Shown here piece after piece: positions 1 through 5,702 of a stretch of DNA of 8,217 bases; the stretch's first letter is position 1; every line of letters begins with the position of its first letter. The notes below the pieces were generated by a model. The model was not told where the DNA came from. It did not search any database and saw only the letters and a program-made list of their open reading frames with translations. The position numbers were made by a program, and so were the translations under genes. The stretch is from contig VGPE01000116.1 in assembly GCA_016875645.1 (NCBI GenBank), positions 1-8,217 of the forward strand, given 5' to 3'. The stretch is from Chloroflexota bacterium. GTDB taxonomy: Bacteria; Chloroflexota; Limnocylindria; Limnocylindrales; CSP1-4.

Positions 1-131
1 CGTCGCGATACGTCCGCACGGTCCACTCGGAGATCCCGAGCTGCGCCGCGATCTTCGCCGAGGCCCAGGCCGTCGCCGAGCAGGAGCAGGACCTGCTCCT
101 GGCGCGGGGAGAGAGCCGGGCGCGACGTCAC
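1..131 (-). pseudogene. LuxR/GerE-type helix-turn-helix protein, partial and apparently frameshifted
   Basis: The gene would start at a GTG (131-129) whose bases overlap the TGA of the resolvase gene (GTGA), with a modest GAGG ribosome site about 8 bases upstream. The first frame reads LSPRQEQVLLLLGDGL, the typical first helix of a LuxR/GerE DNA-binding domain. The recognition part, ASAKIAAQLGISEWTVRT, lies in a different frame. Removing one base from the CCC run at 64-66 joins the two into a normal domain. No stop codon occurs before the left edge, so the C-terminus is unknown. By family it would bind DNA as a transcription regulator or as the DNA-binding part of a small phage protein such as a terminase small subunit; the choice is inference. 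The shift is either a real inactivating insertion or a sequencing error. Confidence 0.6.
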
Positions 132-607
132 CGGGTCGCCTCGAGCCGACGGATCCGGATCGACGCGCCGGGCGCCTCGCTCTCGCCGGGCCAGACCTTG
201 ACGACCCGGAGGGACGCGACCTGGGCGTCGTCGCGGTAGACGACGGAGGAGAGCGCATCGAGGCAGGCGCGGGCGAGCTTGTCGGCGTCTGGCTTGCCGG
301 TGTGGTACACGGGCGCATCGAGGCGCAGTACCGGCACGGGGCGCCGGCTGTTGGCCGGCAGGAAGTGCGAGGTGGGCCGGGCGGCGGGGCGGACGACGAT
401 CGCGACCCGGACGGGGCCCTCCAACAGTGGCCGCTCGTCCATCGCCGCCCGCGCGTCGGCGGCGATCGCGCCGCGCCAGGCGAGGAGCGGGGCGGATGTC
501 GTCACGTGGACGGCCCGGCCGCCCGACACGAACGAGCGCCCGGAGCCCTGAGCGACTGGCCGGCCGCGGACCTCGATGGCGATCACGTCGCCAGGGGGCG
601 CTGTCAC
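128..607 (-). CDS. rusA: RusA-type Holliday junction resolvase
   Basis: Predicted 159-residue endodeoxyribonuclease of the RusA family, which as a dimer cuts four-way DNA junctions during phage recombination and replication. The family core is visible: GKPDADKLARACLDAL at about residues 104-119, followed by VVYRDDAQV at about 122-130. The acidic residues D107, D109, D126 and D127 and K110 match the catalytic cluster of RusA. I chose the GTG at 607 because it overlaps the TGA of the preceding small gene (GTGA), repeating the pattern of the whole operon. A GTG at 586 is an alternative, and neither has a good Shine-Dalgarno sequence, which fits translational coupling. The reading frame extends further upstream, but that part only shadows the neighbouring gene. 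Family assignment is firm; activity is inferred. Confidence 0.87.
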   Translation of the reverse strand: MTAPPGDVIAIEVRGRPVAQGSGRSFVSGGRAVHVTTSAPLLAWRGAIAADARAAMDERPLLEGPVRVAIVVRPAARPTSHFLPANSRRPVPVLRLDAPVYHTGKPDADKLARACLDALSSVVYRDDAQVASLRVVKVWPGESEAPGASIRIRRLEATR

Positions 608-720
608 GGCCACACCAGTCGGCAGGCGAGCCAGAGCCCGGCGAGCACCAAGCTCCAGAAGCCGAGCACGGCGAGGGCCGCCACGGTGCACCCGGCGAGG
701 CGAGCCCGGTCGACGCTCAC
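604..720 (-). CDS. Small single-span membrane protein (38 aa), unknown function
   Basis: A 38-residue frame starts at GTG 720, preceded at 8 bases by an AAGGAG ribosome site (729-734). It overlaps the nuclease stop as GTGA at one end and supplies the GTGA overlap with the resolvase at the other. The protein has a short charged N-terminus (MSVDRAR) and then one long hydrophobic stretch, about residues 9-35 (AALAVLGFWSLVLAGLWLA and flanks), ending RLVWP, so a single transmembrane helix is expected. I do not recognise a family. Its place between two DNA-metabolism genes, the good ribosome site and the double coupling argue that it is translated. Small phage membrane proteins can be holin-like or superinfection factors, but nothing in the sequence selects one. 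Confidence 0.62.
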   Translation of the reverse strand: MSVDRARLAGCTVAALAVLGFWSLVLAGLWLACRLVWP

Positions 721-1508
721 GCCGCCTTCTCCTTCGACCAGGCGTGGAGGGCGAGGCAGGCGCGGAAGGCGACCCAGTCGCGCGGCGTGACGGCCGCCTC
801 GTACAGCCGCGTGCCGCCGTCTGTCACGTGGACGATCCCGAACCGTGTGATCGCCGGCAGCGGGTGGCGCTCTGGGTCGTTCGGCCGCGCGATGAACTCC
901 GCGTTCGCGTAGGCGGCGAGCTGCAGGCGGTGGTCGCGGTACACCGCGCCGTCCGGTGTCGCCACCGAGGACCCCGTCTTCCAGTCGAGCAGCCAGACCT
1001 CGCCGTCGAGCTCGGCGATGAGGTCGCACGTCCCGCCGTAGCCCAGGGTCCCGTGCAGCAGGAACGCCTCGACCTCGAGCGGTCGGAGCCCGTGCTCGCG
1101 GACCTGGGCGTTGAGCCAGGCACGGGCGCCGGCGACCGCGGCCTCGTCGCGAGGGTCGATCGACGCCGGCTCGCGGCGGAGGATCTGCTCGATCGAGGCG
1201 TGGATCCGCTGACCCCGGTCCATCGCCGACGTCGACAGCGTGGTCAGGTACTTGACCGCCGCGTCGACCCGTCCCGCCTCGCGGTCCTCGATGAGGCGCT
1301 CGGCGCCGGCGATCGCCGCCTGGGCGACCTGGTTCATCTTCCAGTAGGTGAGCGCGGGGGCATCGAGGACCTTGGTGATCGACGTCACGCCAGGCCATGG
1401 GCCGGCGCCGTTGAAGTAGTAGAGGTGCGTCTTCGTCCGGTGGACGCCGACGGGGCGGGTGGCGACGGGCCGGGTCGCGGCGGGGGTGGCGGTGGCGGGC
1501 GTGGTCAT
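717..1508 (-). CDS. PD-(D/E)XK nuclease, RecB/Cas4-like phage exonuclease
   Basis: Predicted 263-residue nuclease. After a low-complexity Thr/Ala/Pro/Arg leader (residues 1-22) come a GQRIHASIE motif at about 99-107 (the His-containing helix of RecB-like nucleases), VEAFLL around 146-151, GTCDLIAELDGEVWLLDWKTGS at about 159-180 written here in two parts (GTCDLIAELD, then VWLLDWKTGS), and QLAAYA at 196-201. D162, D175 and K177 form the metal-binding D...DxK signature, and Q196/Y200 the motif IV seen in RecB and Cas4 relatives. Such phage proteins trim DNA ends for recombination, often beside a recombinase or ATPase. The ATG at 1508 is favoured over upstream in-frame starts because GGAGGAGG lies 7 bases before it and it overlaps the ATPase stop as ATGA. 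No Cas genes are present, so a CRISPR role is unlikely. Confidence 0.85.
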   Translation of the reverse strand: MTTPATATPAATRPVATRPVGVHRTKTHLYYFNGAGPWPGVTSITKVLDAPALTYWKMNQVAQAAIAGAERLIEDREAGRVDAAVKYLTTLSTSAMDRGQRIHASIEQILRREPASIDPRDEAAVAGARAWLNAQVREHGLRPLEVEAFLLHGTLGYGGTCDLIAELDGEVWLLDWKTGSSVATPDGAVYRDHRLQLAAYANAEFIARPNDPERHPLPAITRFGIVHVTDGGTRLYEAAVTPRDWVAFRACLALHAWSKEKAA

Positions 1509-1515
1509 GCGGGAT

Positions 1516-1523
1516 CCTCCTCC
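1516..1523 (-). promoter_or_regulatory. Strong ribosome binding site of the PD-(D/E)XK nuclease
   Basis: On the minus strand this reads GGAGGAGG and ends 7 bases before ATG 1508. It sits inside the last codons of the upstream ATPase gene and fixes the nuclease start. Confidence 0.75.
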
Positions 1524-2301
1524 GGGTAGCAGGCCAGGCACGTCCAGCCGGACGGCCGCTGGCGGTGGTCGAACTGGTGCTCGCGGTAGGACCGGCAAGG
1601 CCTCGCCCAGCCGGTCGAGTCGGCGGGGACGACGCGGAGGACCGGCGCCTCCTCGCGCCCGGACGTGCCCGCGGGCGCGTGTCCCCCGTGTCCCGCGTTT
1701 CTCCCCGAGTCACTGGAGACACGGGGGAGAGAAAGGGGGATTCGCCCATCCGGGGTCGTGTCGATGACGACGGCGGCGGTCACGTAGCCGCGCCCCGTCC
1801 GGGCGATCGCGCCGGCCTGGGCCAGCCCGTTGACCATGTTCTGGACGTTCTGCCGGCTCTTGCCGATCAGGTCCGCGATGGCCTGCGGAAAGATCGGGCC
1901 GCGCTCCTCGATGACGCGGTAGACCTCGGTCCGCTCGAACGTCGCCGCCGGGAGGGCGCCGGGGGCCGCCGTCCAGGCGAGCTCGTCGAAGCGGGCGCTG
2001 ATCTCCTCGTCGGCGACGTCGCGTCCGGTGACGTGGATGGTCCCGAACGCCTCGTTGCGCTTGCGCCGGATCACGACGATCGTGTCGGCCGAGCCGGTGA
2101 TCCCGTACGTCCCGGACACGCTGGTGAGGAAGTCGTCGCTCGACTCCTTGCGCGCGTGGTGCACGATCACCAGCGCGACGGAGCAGTCCCGGAAGAGGCC
2201 CTGGAGCCGGGCCATCGCCGCGACGTCGACCTCGTACGCATTGCGCCGGCCGTCGGTCGCGCCCCGGACCTTGCCGAGGGTGTCGATCGCGACGAGGACC
2301 G

Positions 2302-2346
2302 CGCGAGTCCTGTCGTGGCGAGGAGAGCGAGCACTAGGAATCTCAT
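2302..2346 (-). other. Signal-peptide-like gene start fused out of frame to the truncated ATPase
   Basis: From ATG 2346 the minus strand reads MRFLVLALLATTGLA, a compact positively charged and hydrophobic leader ending in a plausible signal peptidase site. The frame then runs on into the ATPase gene in the wrong frame and stops near 2167, so no sensible mature protein follows. It may be the surviving start of a secreted-protein gene cut at the same joint as the ATPase. It is only 15 codons, with no convincing ribosome site, so chance remains possible. Confidence 0.25.
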
Positions 2347-2514
2347 GCAACCATCGTCGTCACCGACACGCTTCTCGCCATGCCTCAAACGTCATGTGCC
2401 CCGCCGTCCGCGCGGCGAACGGCGCGACGAACGGGGCCCGGCCGCCCCGCCGCGAGCTGGACGCCGGCCAGTCTGAGCGGCCCGCGTGATCGGTCCGACG
2501 GGGCGGAGCCGGGC
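2306..2514. other. Gene-free stretch between the phage remnant and the IS element
   Basis: No frame here looks like a protein. The 2340-2400 part is locally lower in G+C than its surroundings. One minus-strand frame (stop at about 2376-2378) and a short plus-strand frame ending near 2489 are open but look compositional. I see no clear promoter, terminator or tRNA fragment. Confidence 0.45.
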
Positions 2515-2545
2515 GGTCATGTCCCCATAGTTGGTGTCACAGCGC
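2515..2545 (+). repeat. Left terminal inverted repeat of the IS256-family element
   Basis: It begins GGTCATGTCCCCATAG and ends GGTGTCACAGCGC. It matches the complement of 3871-3901 at 25 of 31 positions, with the identical block TGGTGTCA near its inner end. Confidence 0.85.
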
Positions 2546-2574
2546 GGTGGCCATGGATGTGAACGGCCACCGCG
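2543..2574 (+). promoter_or_regulatory. Perfect 10-bp hairpin inside the IS left end
   Basis: CGCGGTGGCC (2543-2552) pairs perfectly with GGCCACCGCG (2565-2574) across a 12-base loop. The right end has no counterpart, so this stem accounts for most of the length difference between the two subterminal regions. It lies 36 bases before the transposase ribosome site (AAGGAG, 2611-2616). There is no U-tract, so a classical intrinsic terminator is unlikely. Damping of read-through transcription, or recognition by transposase, are possible roles. Confidence 0.5.
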
Positions 2575-2621
2575 TCATCCTCGCGTCGTTGGAGTAAGGA
2601 ACCGACGACGAAGGAGACACG

Positions 2622-3848
2622 ATGGCCGAGGACAGGATGGCGCTCATCGAGACGGTGCGCAAGGCGGTCGGGGATGGTGAGGTCGACTTCCTGCGGGAAG
2701 GGCTGCGTGTCCTCGCTGAGGCCGTGATGGAGGCGGAGATCACCGAGCTCACCGGTGTGCCGCACGGTGAACGAGACCCGGAACGCCGACTGACCCGCCG
2801 CAACGGCTACCGGGATCGACGCTGGGACACGCGCGTGGGCAGCGTCGAGCTGGCCATCCCGCGGGTCCGCGACGGCAGCTACTTCCCCTCGCTGCTCGAG
2901 CCGCGACGGCGGGCCGAGCGGGCCCTGCTCGCGGTGGTCCAGGAAGCCTATGTGGCGGGTGTCAGCACGCGCCGGGTCGAGGACCTCGTCGAGACCCTCG
3001 GCATCACCTCCATGAGCAAGAGCCAGGTGAGCCGCATCTGTGCCGCGCTCGACGCCGAGGTCGAGGCCTTCCGTGGTCGCTCGCTCAGCGGTGAGGCGTA
3101 CCCGTACCTGTGGCTCGATGCCACCTACCTGAAGGTCCGCGAGGCCGGCCGGGTCGTCTCCATGGCAGCGCTCGTGGCCACCGGCGTGGCGATGAGCGGT
3201 GAACGACGCATCCTGGGGCTCGAGCTCGCGTCGGGCAACGACGAGGGCAGTGCCTGGCCGGCCTTCATCCGGGGCCTCGTCGAGCGTGGCCTGTCCGGTG
3301 TCCGCCTCGTCATCAGCGACGACCACCCGGGGCTCGTCAAGGCCGTCCACCAGCAGCTCCTCGGCGCTGCCTGGCAGCGATGCAGGGTCCACTTCACGCG
3401 CAACGCCCAGGACCTCGTGCCGCGCTCGGCGCGGGGCATGGTCGCCACCATCATCCGCTCCATCTTCGAGCAACCCGACGAGGCCAGTGCCCGGGAGCAG
3501 CTGCGGCGGACGGTGGACGGACTGGGGGCACGCTTCCCGAAGGTGGCCGAGCTGCTCGCCAGGGCCGAGGCCGACCTGCTCGCACACCTCACCTTCCCCG
3601 AGACCCATCGCCGCCAGATCCGCTCGACGAACCCGCTCGAGCGCCTCAACAAGGAGATCAAGCGTCGCACCGCCGTGGTGGGCATCTTCCCCACCCGGGC
3701 CTCGGTCATCCGCCTGGTGGGCATGATCCTGGCCGAGCAGGACGACGAGTGGCAGGACGGCCGGCGCTACTTCCGACCCGAGACCATGGCGCTCATCGAC
3801 GCCACGAGCGAGCAAGAGGAGGTGCCGGCGCTACTCATGGCCAGCTGA
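2622..3848 (+). CDS. IS256-family (Mutator-type) transposase
   Basis: A full-length 408-residue DDE transposase that excises and moves its element through an RNase H-like fold. The order is typical: an N-terminal DNA-binding half with LTRRNGYRDRRWDTRVG (about 57-73), SVELAIPRVRDGSYFPSLL (74-92) and SKSQVSRIC (132-140); WLDATYLKVRE with the first Asp at D166; LVISDDHPGL with D233; WQRCRVHF with the family C254/H257; and STNPLERLNKEIKRR with the final Glu at E340. The ATG at 2622 follows AAGGAG by 5 bases, which fixes the start. No stop, frameshift or missing catalytic residue is seen, so the enzyme could be active. The opposite strand is open over most of the gene, a composition effect. Confidence 0.96.
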   Translation: MAEDRMALIETVRKAVGDGEVDFLREGLRVLAEAVMEAEITELTGVPHGERDPERRLTRRNGYRDRRWDTRVGSVELAIPRVRDGSYFPSLLEPRRRAERALLAVVQEAYVAGVSTRRVEDLVETLGITSMSKSQVSRICAALDAEVEAFRGRSLSGEAYPYLWLDATYLKVREAGRVVSMAALVATGVAMSGERRILGLELASGNDEGSAWPAFIRGLVERGLSGVRLVISDDHPGLVKAVHQQLLGAAWQRCRVHFTRNAQDLVPRSARGMVATIIRSIFEQPDEASAREQLRRTVDGLGARFPKVAELLARAEADLLAHLTFPETHRRQIRSTNPLERLNKEIKRRTAVVGIFPTRASVIRLVGMILAEQDDEWQDGRRYFRPETMALIDATSEQEEVPALLMAS

Positions 3849-3870
3849 TCAAGCGAGACGCGAGGACGAT

Positions 3871-3901
3871 GCGCTCTGACACCACGTGTTGGGACTTGAC
3901 C
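3871..3901 (-). repeat. Right terminal inverted repeat of the IS256-family element
   Basis: Read on the minus strand it begins GGTCAAGTCCCAACACG and ends TGGTGTCAGAGCGC, mirroring the left end. It starts 22 bases after the transposase stop codon. Confidence 0.85.
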
Positions 3902-3962
3902 CCGACGGCCACACGCCCGTCGGCACCGATCGCGTGACCTATCGGTTCGAGGTCCGGGAGTA
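3902..3962 (+). pseudogene. Possible 3' tail of a plus-strand gene interrupted by the IS
   Basis: Directly after the IS, one frame reads DGHTPVGTDRVTYRFEVRE and stops at TAG 3960-3962. The amino-acid mix and terminal pattern look like a genuine protein C-terminus rather than random GC-rich sequence. Upstream the frame enters the IS end and meets a stop at 3877-3879. No matching 5' part can be recognised left of the IS. The family is unknown. A 7-bp inverted repeat (CCGACGG at 3902-3908 against CCGTCGG at 3917-3923) lies inside it. Confidence 0.3.
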
Positions 3963-4037
3963 GCGCCGCCCGGCAAGGGCCAGCTGCCGCCAGCCCCAGC
4001 TCATGCGCTCCGCCGGCAGCACGGCGCGATCACCCAA

Positions 4038-4050
4038 GGCGGTGACCGCC
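4038..4050. repeat. 13-bp perfect palindrome
   Basis: GGCGGT, a central G, then ACCGCC, within the 159-base intergenic region before the acetyltransferase gene. Its function is unknown; it could be chance in GC-rich DNA. Confidence 0.3.
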
Positions 4051-4096
4051 GCTTCGCGAGTTGGCGAGTCATCGGTGTCGAGGCCATCGCGCTGCC

Positions 4097-4111
4097 CATG
4101 ATCGGATCATG
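4097..4111. promoter_or_regulatory. 15-bp perfect palindrome at the acetyltransferase start, candidate operator
   Basis: CATGATC, a central G, then GATCATG. It ends 10 bases before ATG 4122 and abuts the GAGAGGG ribosome site (4111-4117). Its low G+C stands out locally. Its position would allow a dimeric repressor, or an RNA hairpin, to block translation initiation; this is inference. Confidence 0.4.
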
Positions 4112-4121
4112 AGAGGGCCAG

Positions 4122-4619
4122 ATGGGTGACATCGTCCCGACACCACGCCTGCGACGGCCGGCGGTCTCGGACCTTGAGGCGTACCACGCCTTCATGAGCG
4201 ATGAGCGCATGTGGGCGTTCCATCCCACCGAGCGCCATACGGACATCGGCCAGACGCACCGCTTCCTCGCCTGGATCGACCGTCACTGGGAACAGCACGG
4301 CTTCGGCTACTGGAGCGTCGAAGACGGGACCGGGGTCGTTGGCGTCGGGGGGGTGTGTTGGATAGGCGACCCCGCGGACCGGCTGCTCAACGGCTTCTAT
4401 CAGATCCGTCCAGAGTCGCAGGGCCAGGGCTACGCCACGTTCGTTCTGCGCGCGTCGGTCGACCTCGCGCACGATCGACTCAACGGCGCGTCGATCGAAC
4501 TCCACGTTCACCGGCACAACGAACCATCCATCGCTGTCGGGCGCAAGTGTGGATTCGAGCGCGCGAAGAGCGAGCCGGCGGACGACCAGGAGATGCTCAT
4601 CCTGCGCCGCGATCGCTGA
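4122..4619 (+). CDS. GNAT family N-acetyltransferase (RimJ/RimL-like, Acetyltransf_3 type)
   Basis: A 165-residue protein that by family transfers an acetyl group from acetyl-CoA to an amine on a small molecule or protein N-terminus. The N-terminal strand TPRLRRPAVSDLEAYHAFM (about 7-25) is typical of the RimJ/RimL branch. HGFGYWSVEDGTGVVGVGG (59-77) covers the central strands, YQIRPESQGQGYA (93-105) contains the Q-x-x-G-x-G/A type acetyl-CoA loop (QGQGYA), and HRHNEPSIAVGRKCGF (130-145) is the usual C-terminal helix after the substrate cleft. The start is supported by GAGAGGG just upstream. Its last 23 bases overlap the convergent minus-strand gene. The substrate cannot be told. Functional links to either neighbour are not evident, so it may be a stand-alone accessory gene. 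Confidence 0.9.
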   Translation: MGDIVPTPRLRRPAVSDLEAYHAFMSDERMWAFHPTERHTDIGQTHRFLAWIDRHWEQHGFGYWSVEDGTGVVGVGGVCWIGDPADRLLNGFYQIRPESQGQGYATFVLRASVDLAHDRLNGASIELHVHRHNEPSIAVGRKCGFERAKSEPADDQEMLILRRDR

Positions 4620-5319
4620 CGCCCAGATCGGGATCGTGTCGGGCGGCATCAGCGGTGTGCAGGGTGCGGTCGTCGTCGGCTGCCGCGAGGCGCTCCACCG
4701 TCCGCGCCAGGTCCAGCCACGCGACGGGCATCCGGTCCGCGGCCACCACCGTCTTGGCGCCCCACGCCAGGACGGCGTCCTCTCGGTGACGCGGTCCCGC
4801 CACGCGCACCACCCACCGCTCGTAGGCTGCGATCCAGCGCAGCATCGACGGGAACAGCGTGCCGGCCACCGGGCCCCGGCCGAGCACGGGCTCCATGGCC
4901 GGCAGCCCGCCCGGCAGCCACACGTCGGCGGGTGGGCGGTCCAGCTCTGACGCCAGCGGCAACGAGGCGTAGCGGCCCAGGAACACGCCACCGGCACCGG
5001 GCCGGGAGTAATGGACCCCGAAGCCCCACAGCCCCACTCGGTAGCCGTGGCCACGGAGGCGATACGCGGAGCTGCCGGCGTTGGGGTCGGGTGGGCGCTG
5101 CCAGCGGAAGCCTCGCTCCAGCAGCAGGTTGCCGGCGGGCCGCCGGATGTCCCAGCCCCAGCACCAGCACTGCTGGTGGAACAGGGGCTGTCCCTGCTCG
5201 TCCCACAGCCGTTCCAGGGCCGAGGGCTCGGGCTCGGCGACGCCCGCGACCCGGCCGGGATCCGGCGAGATCCCGAGGGTTGCGGGCCGCCAGCGGTCAG
5301 CCTGGGGAGCCGTGATCAT
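4597..5319 (-). CDS. Conserved-looking protein of unknown function with CWCWGWD motif, last gene of the metal-uptake operon
   Basis: A 240-residue soluble protein with no signal peptide or membrane span. I do not recognise a named domain. Notable parts are QQCWCWGWDIRRPAGNLLLE (about 49-68) with C51 and C53 set among tryptophans, GSSAYRL (82-88), VGLWGFGVHY (95-104) and GGVFLGRY (110-117). These look like a conserved globular core. The C-terminal third is Ala/Arg/Asp-rich. ATG 5319 is chosen because GGAGG (5325-5329) precedes it by 5 bases and it overlaps the stop of the [2Fe-2S] gene (ATGA). Coupling to that gene and, through it, to the metal transporter suggests a role in handling the imported metal or an Fe-S partner; the C-x-C pair could bind metal. 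This is inference from context. Confidence 0.7.
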   Translation of the reverse strand: MITAPQADRWRPATLGISPDPGRVAGVAEPEPSALERLWDEQGQPLFHQQCWCWGWDIRRPAGNLLLERGFRWQRPPDPNAGSSAYRLRGHGYRVGLWGFGVHYSRPGAGGVFLGRYASLPLASELDRPPADVWLPGGLPAMEPVLGRGPVAGTLFPSMLRWIAAYERWVVRVAGPRHREDAVLAWGAKTVVAADRMPVAWLDLARTVERLAAADDDRTLHTADAARHDPDLGVSDRGAG

Positions 5320-5702
5320 CGGTTCCTCCCGCCCGTTCGGTCGGGCACGCGATGCGGGGATCGGAAGCGCGCCGGGCGGAGCGCCGGCGGCAGGGGTGCT
5401 GTGCGCGGTCCGCCCGCACGCAGCCAGGCGCACAGACCGTCGAGCTGTCGTTGGTGCACCAGTCCGCCCAGCCACGTGGCCTCGAGCCCGCGGCGGGTCC
5501 GGTGCTGGACCACCACGACGTTCGACCGGTCGCACGTCTCCAGGCAGCGGCTGACAGCCACGACCGCTCCCGGCACCTCCGCGACGGCATCGCGAAGGGC
5601 GGCCAGGTGGGCATCGTGCGGCACGTCCGGATGCTTGCCGGGCGACCCGCAGCAGCAGTCGCGGCAGACCACGACCGCCAGGCGGTCGATGGAGTCAGGC
5701 AC
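5316..5702 (-). CDS. Thioredoxin-like [2Fe-2S] ferredoxin-domain protein
   Basis: A 128-residue cytoplasmic protein. The N-terminal strand runs into VVCRDCCCGSPGKHP (about 11-25), and VVAVSRCLETCDRSNVVVV (47-65) follows. C13 with the C16-C18 cluster, together with C53 and C57, matches the four-cysteine layout of thioredoxin-fold [2Fe-2S] proteins, and WLGG (77-80) is also usual for them. The last 30 residues are Pro/Arg-rich and probably disordered. The start is GTG 5702, overlapping the permease stop by 8 bases, with only a weak GGTGG-type ribosome site, so reinitiation is likely. The stop overlaps the next start (ATGA). Fold assignment is good. The role next to a metal transporter, such as redox partner, metal sensor or chaperone, is inference. 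Confidence 0.77.
   Translation of the reverse strand: MPDSIDRLAVVVCRDCCCGSPGKHPDVPHDAHLAALRDAVAEVPGAVVAVSRCLETCDRSNVVVVQHRTRRGLEATWLGGLVHQRQLDGLCAWLRAGGPRTAPLPPALRPARFRSPHRVPDRTGGRNR
5325..5329 (-). promoter_or_regulatory. Ribosome binding site deciding the CWCWGWD protein start
   Basis: The minus strand reads GGAGG, 5 bases before ATG 5319, inside the end of the [2Fe-2S] gene. It argues against longer starts upstream in the same frame. Confidence 0.65.

Larger units (their letters stand above)
1505..2350 (-). pseudogene. RepA/AAA_25-like RecA-fold ATPase with winged helix and zinc ribbon, 5'-truncated
   Basis: The open frame begins at a weak TTG (2350), but recognisable homology starts only near 2303 with AVLVAIDTLGK, the Walker B strand of RecA-fold AAA_25/RepA-type ATPases. 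It continues with LVIVHHARK (about residues 61-68) and SGTYGITGSADTIVVIRRKR (79-98). The N-terminal half that carries Walker A (GxxxxGKT) is absent, so ATP binding should be lost. A winged-helix segment follows at about 138-190 (TEVYRVIEERGPIFPQAIAD, then SRQNVQNMVNGL), and then a C-terminal zinc-ribbon-like set C252, H258, C271, C274. Intact relatives in phages and plasmids act as replicative helicase loaders or helicases. The gene heads the coupled operon. The sequence upstream of about 2305 is unrelated, so this is read as a deletion or rearrangement joint; whether the remnant is translated is unknown. Confidence 0.75.
2515..3901 (+). mobile_element. IS256-family (Mutator) insertion sequence, complete
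   Basis: A 1387-bp element carries one intact transposase gene between imperfect terminal inverted repeats of about 31 bp (2515-2545 and 3871-3901, 25 of 31 positions matching). Size and structure are normal for the family. A second, subterminal inverted match of 10 bp (TCCTCGCGTC, 2578-2587; its complement at 3857-3866) supports both ends belonging to one element. No clean 8-9 bp target duplication flanks it, so the insertion is old, has been rearranged, or the exact ends are off by a few bases. It lies at the boundary between phage-like and host-like genes. Confidence 0.9.

Noticed and set aside
717..1508. Cas4 and a CRISPR locus
   Set aside because: The nuclease lacks the visible cysteine cluster of Cas4, no repeat array or other cas gene is present, and the neighbours are phage recombination genes.
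576..1529. Plus-strand frame of 317 codons opposite the nuclease
   Set aside because: It shadows a gene with clear nuclease motifs and ends in a Gly-rich run opposite the Thr/Ala/Pro leader.
2543..2574. Intrinsic terminator for transcripts entering the IS
   Set aside because: The stem is strong, but no T-run follows it; it was kept only as a possible regulatory hairpin.
2517..3815. Long minus-strand frame (432 codons) opposite the transposase
   Set aside because: It mirrors the codon structure of a clear IS256-family transposase, has no recognisable domain, and is expected from high third-position G+C.
2495..3908. CCGACGG on both sides of the IS (2495-2501 and 3902-3908) as a target duplication
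   Set aside because: The left copy is 13 bases away from the inverted repeat, while the right copy directly abuts its repeat. A true duplication should touch both ends.
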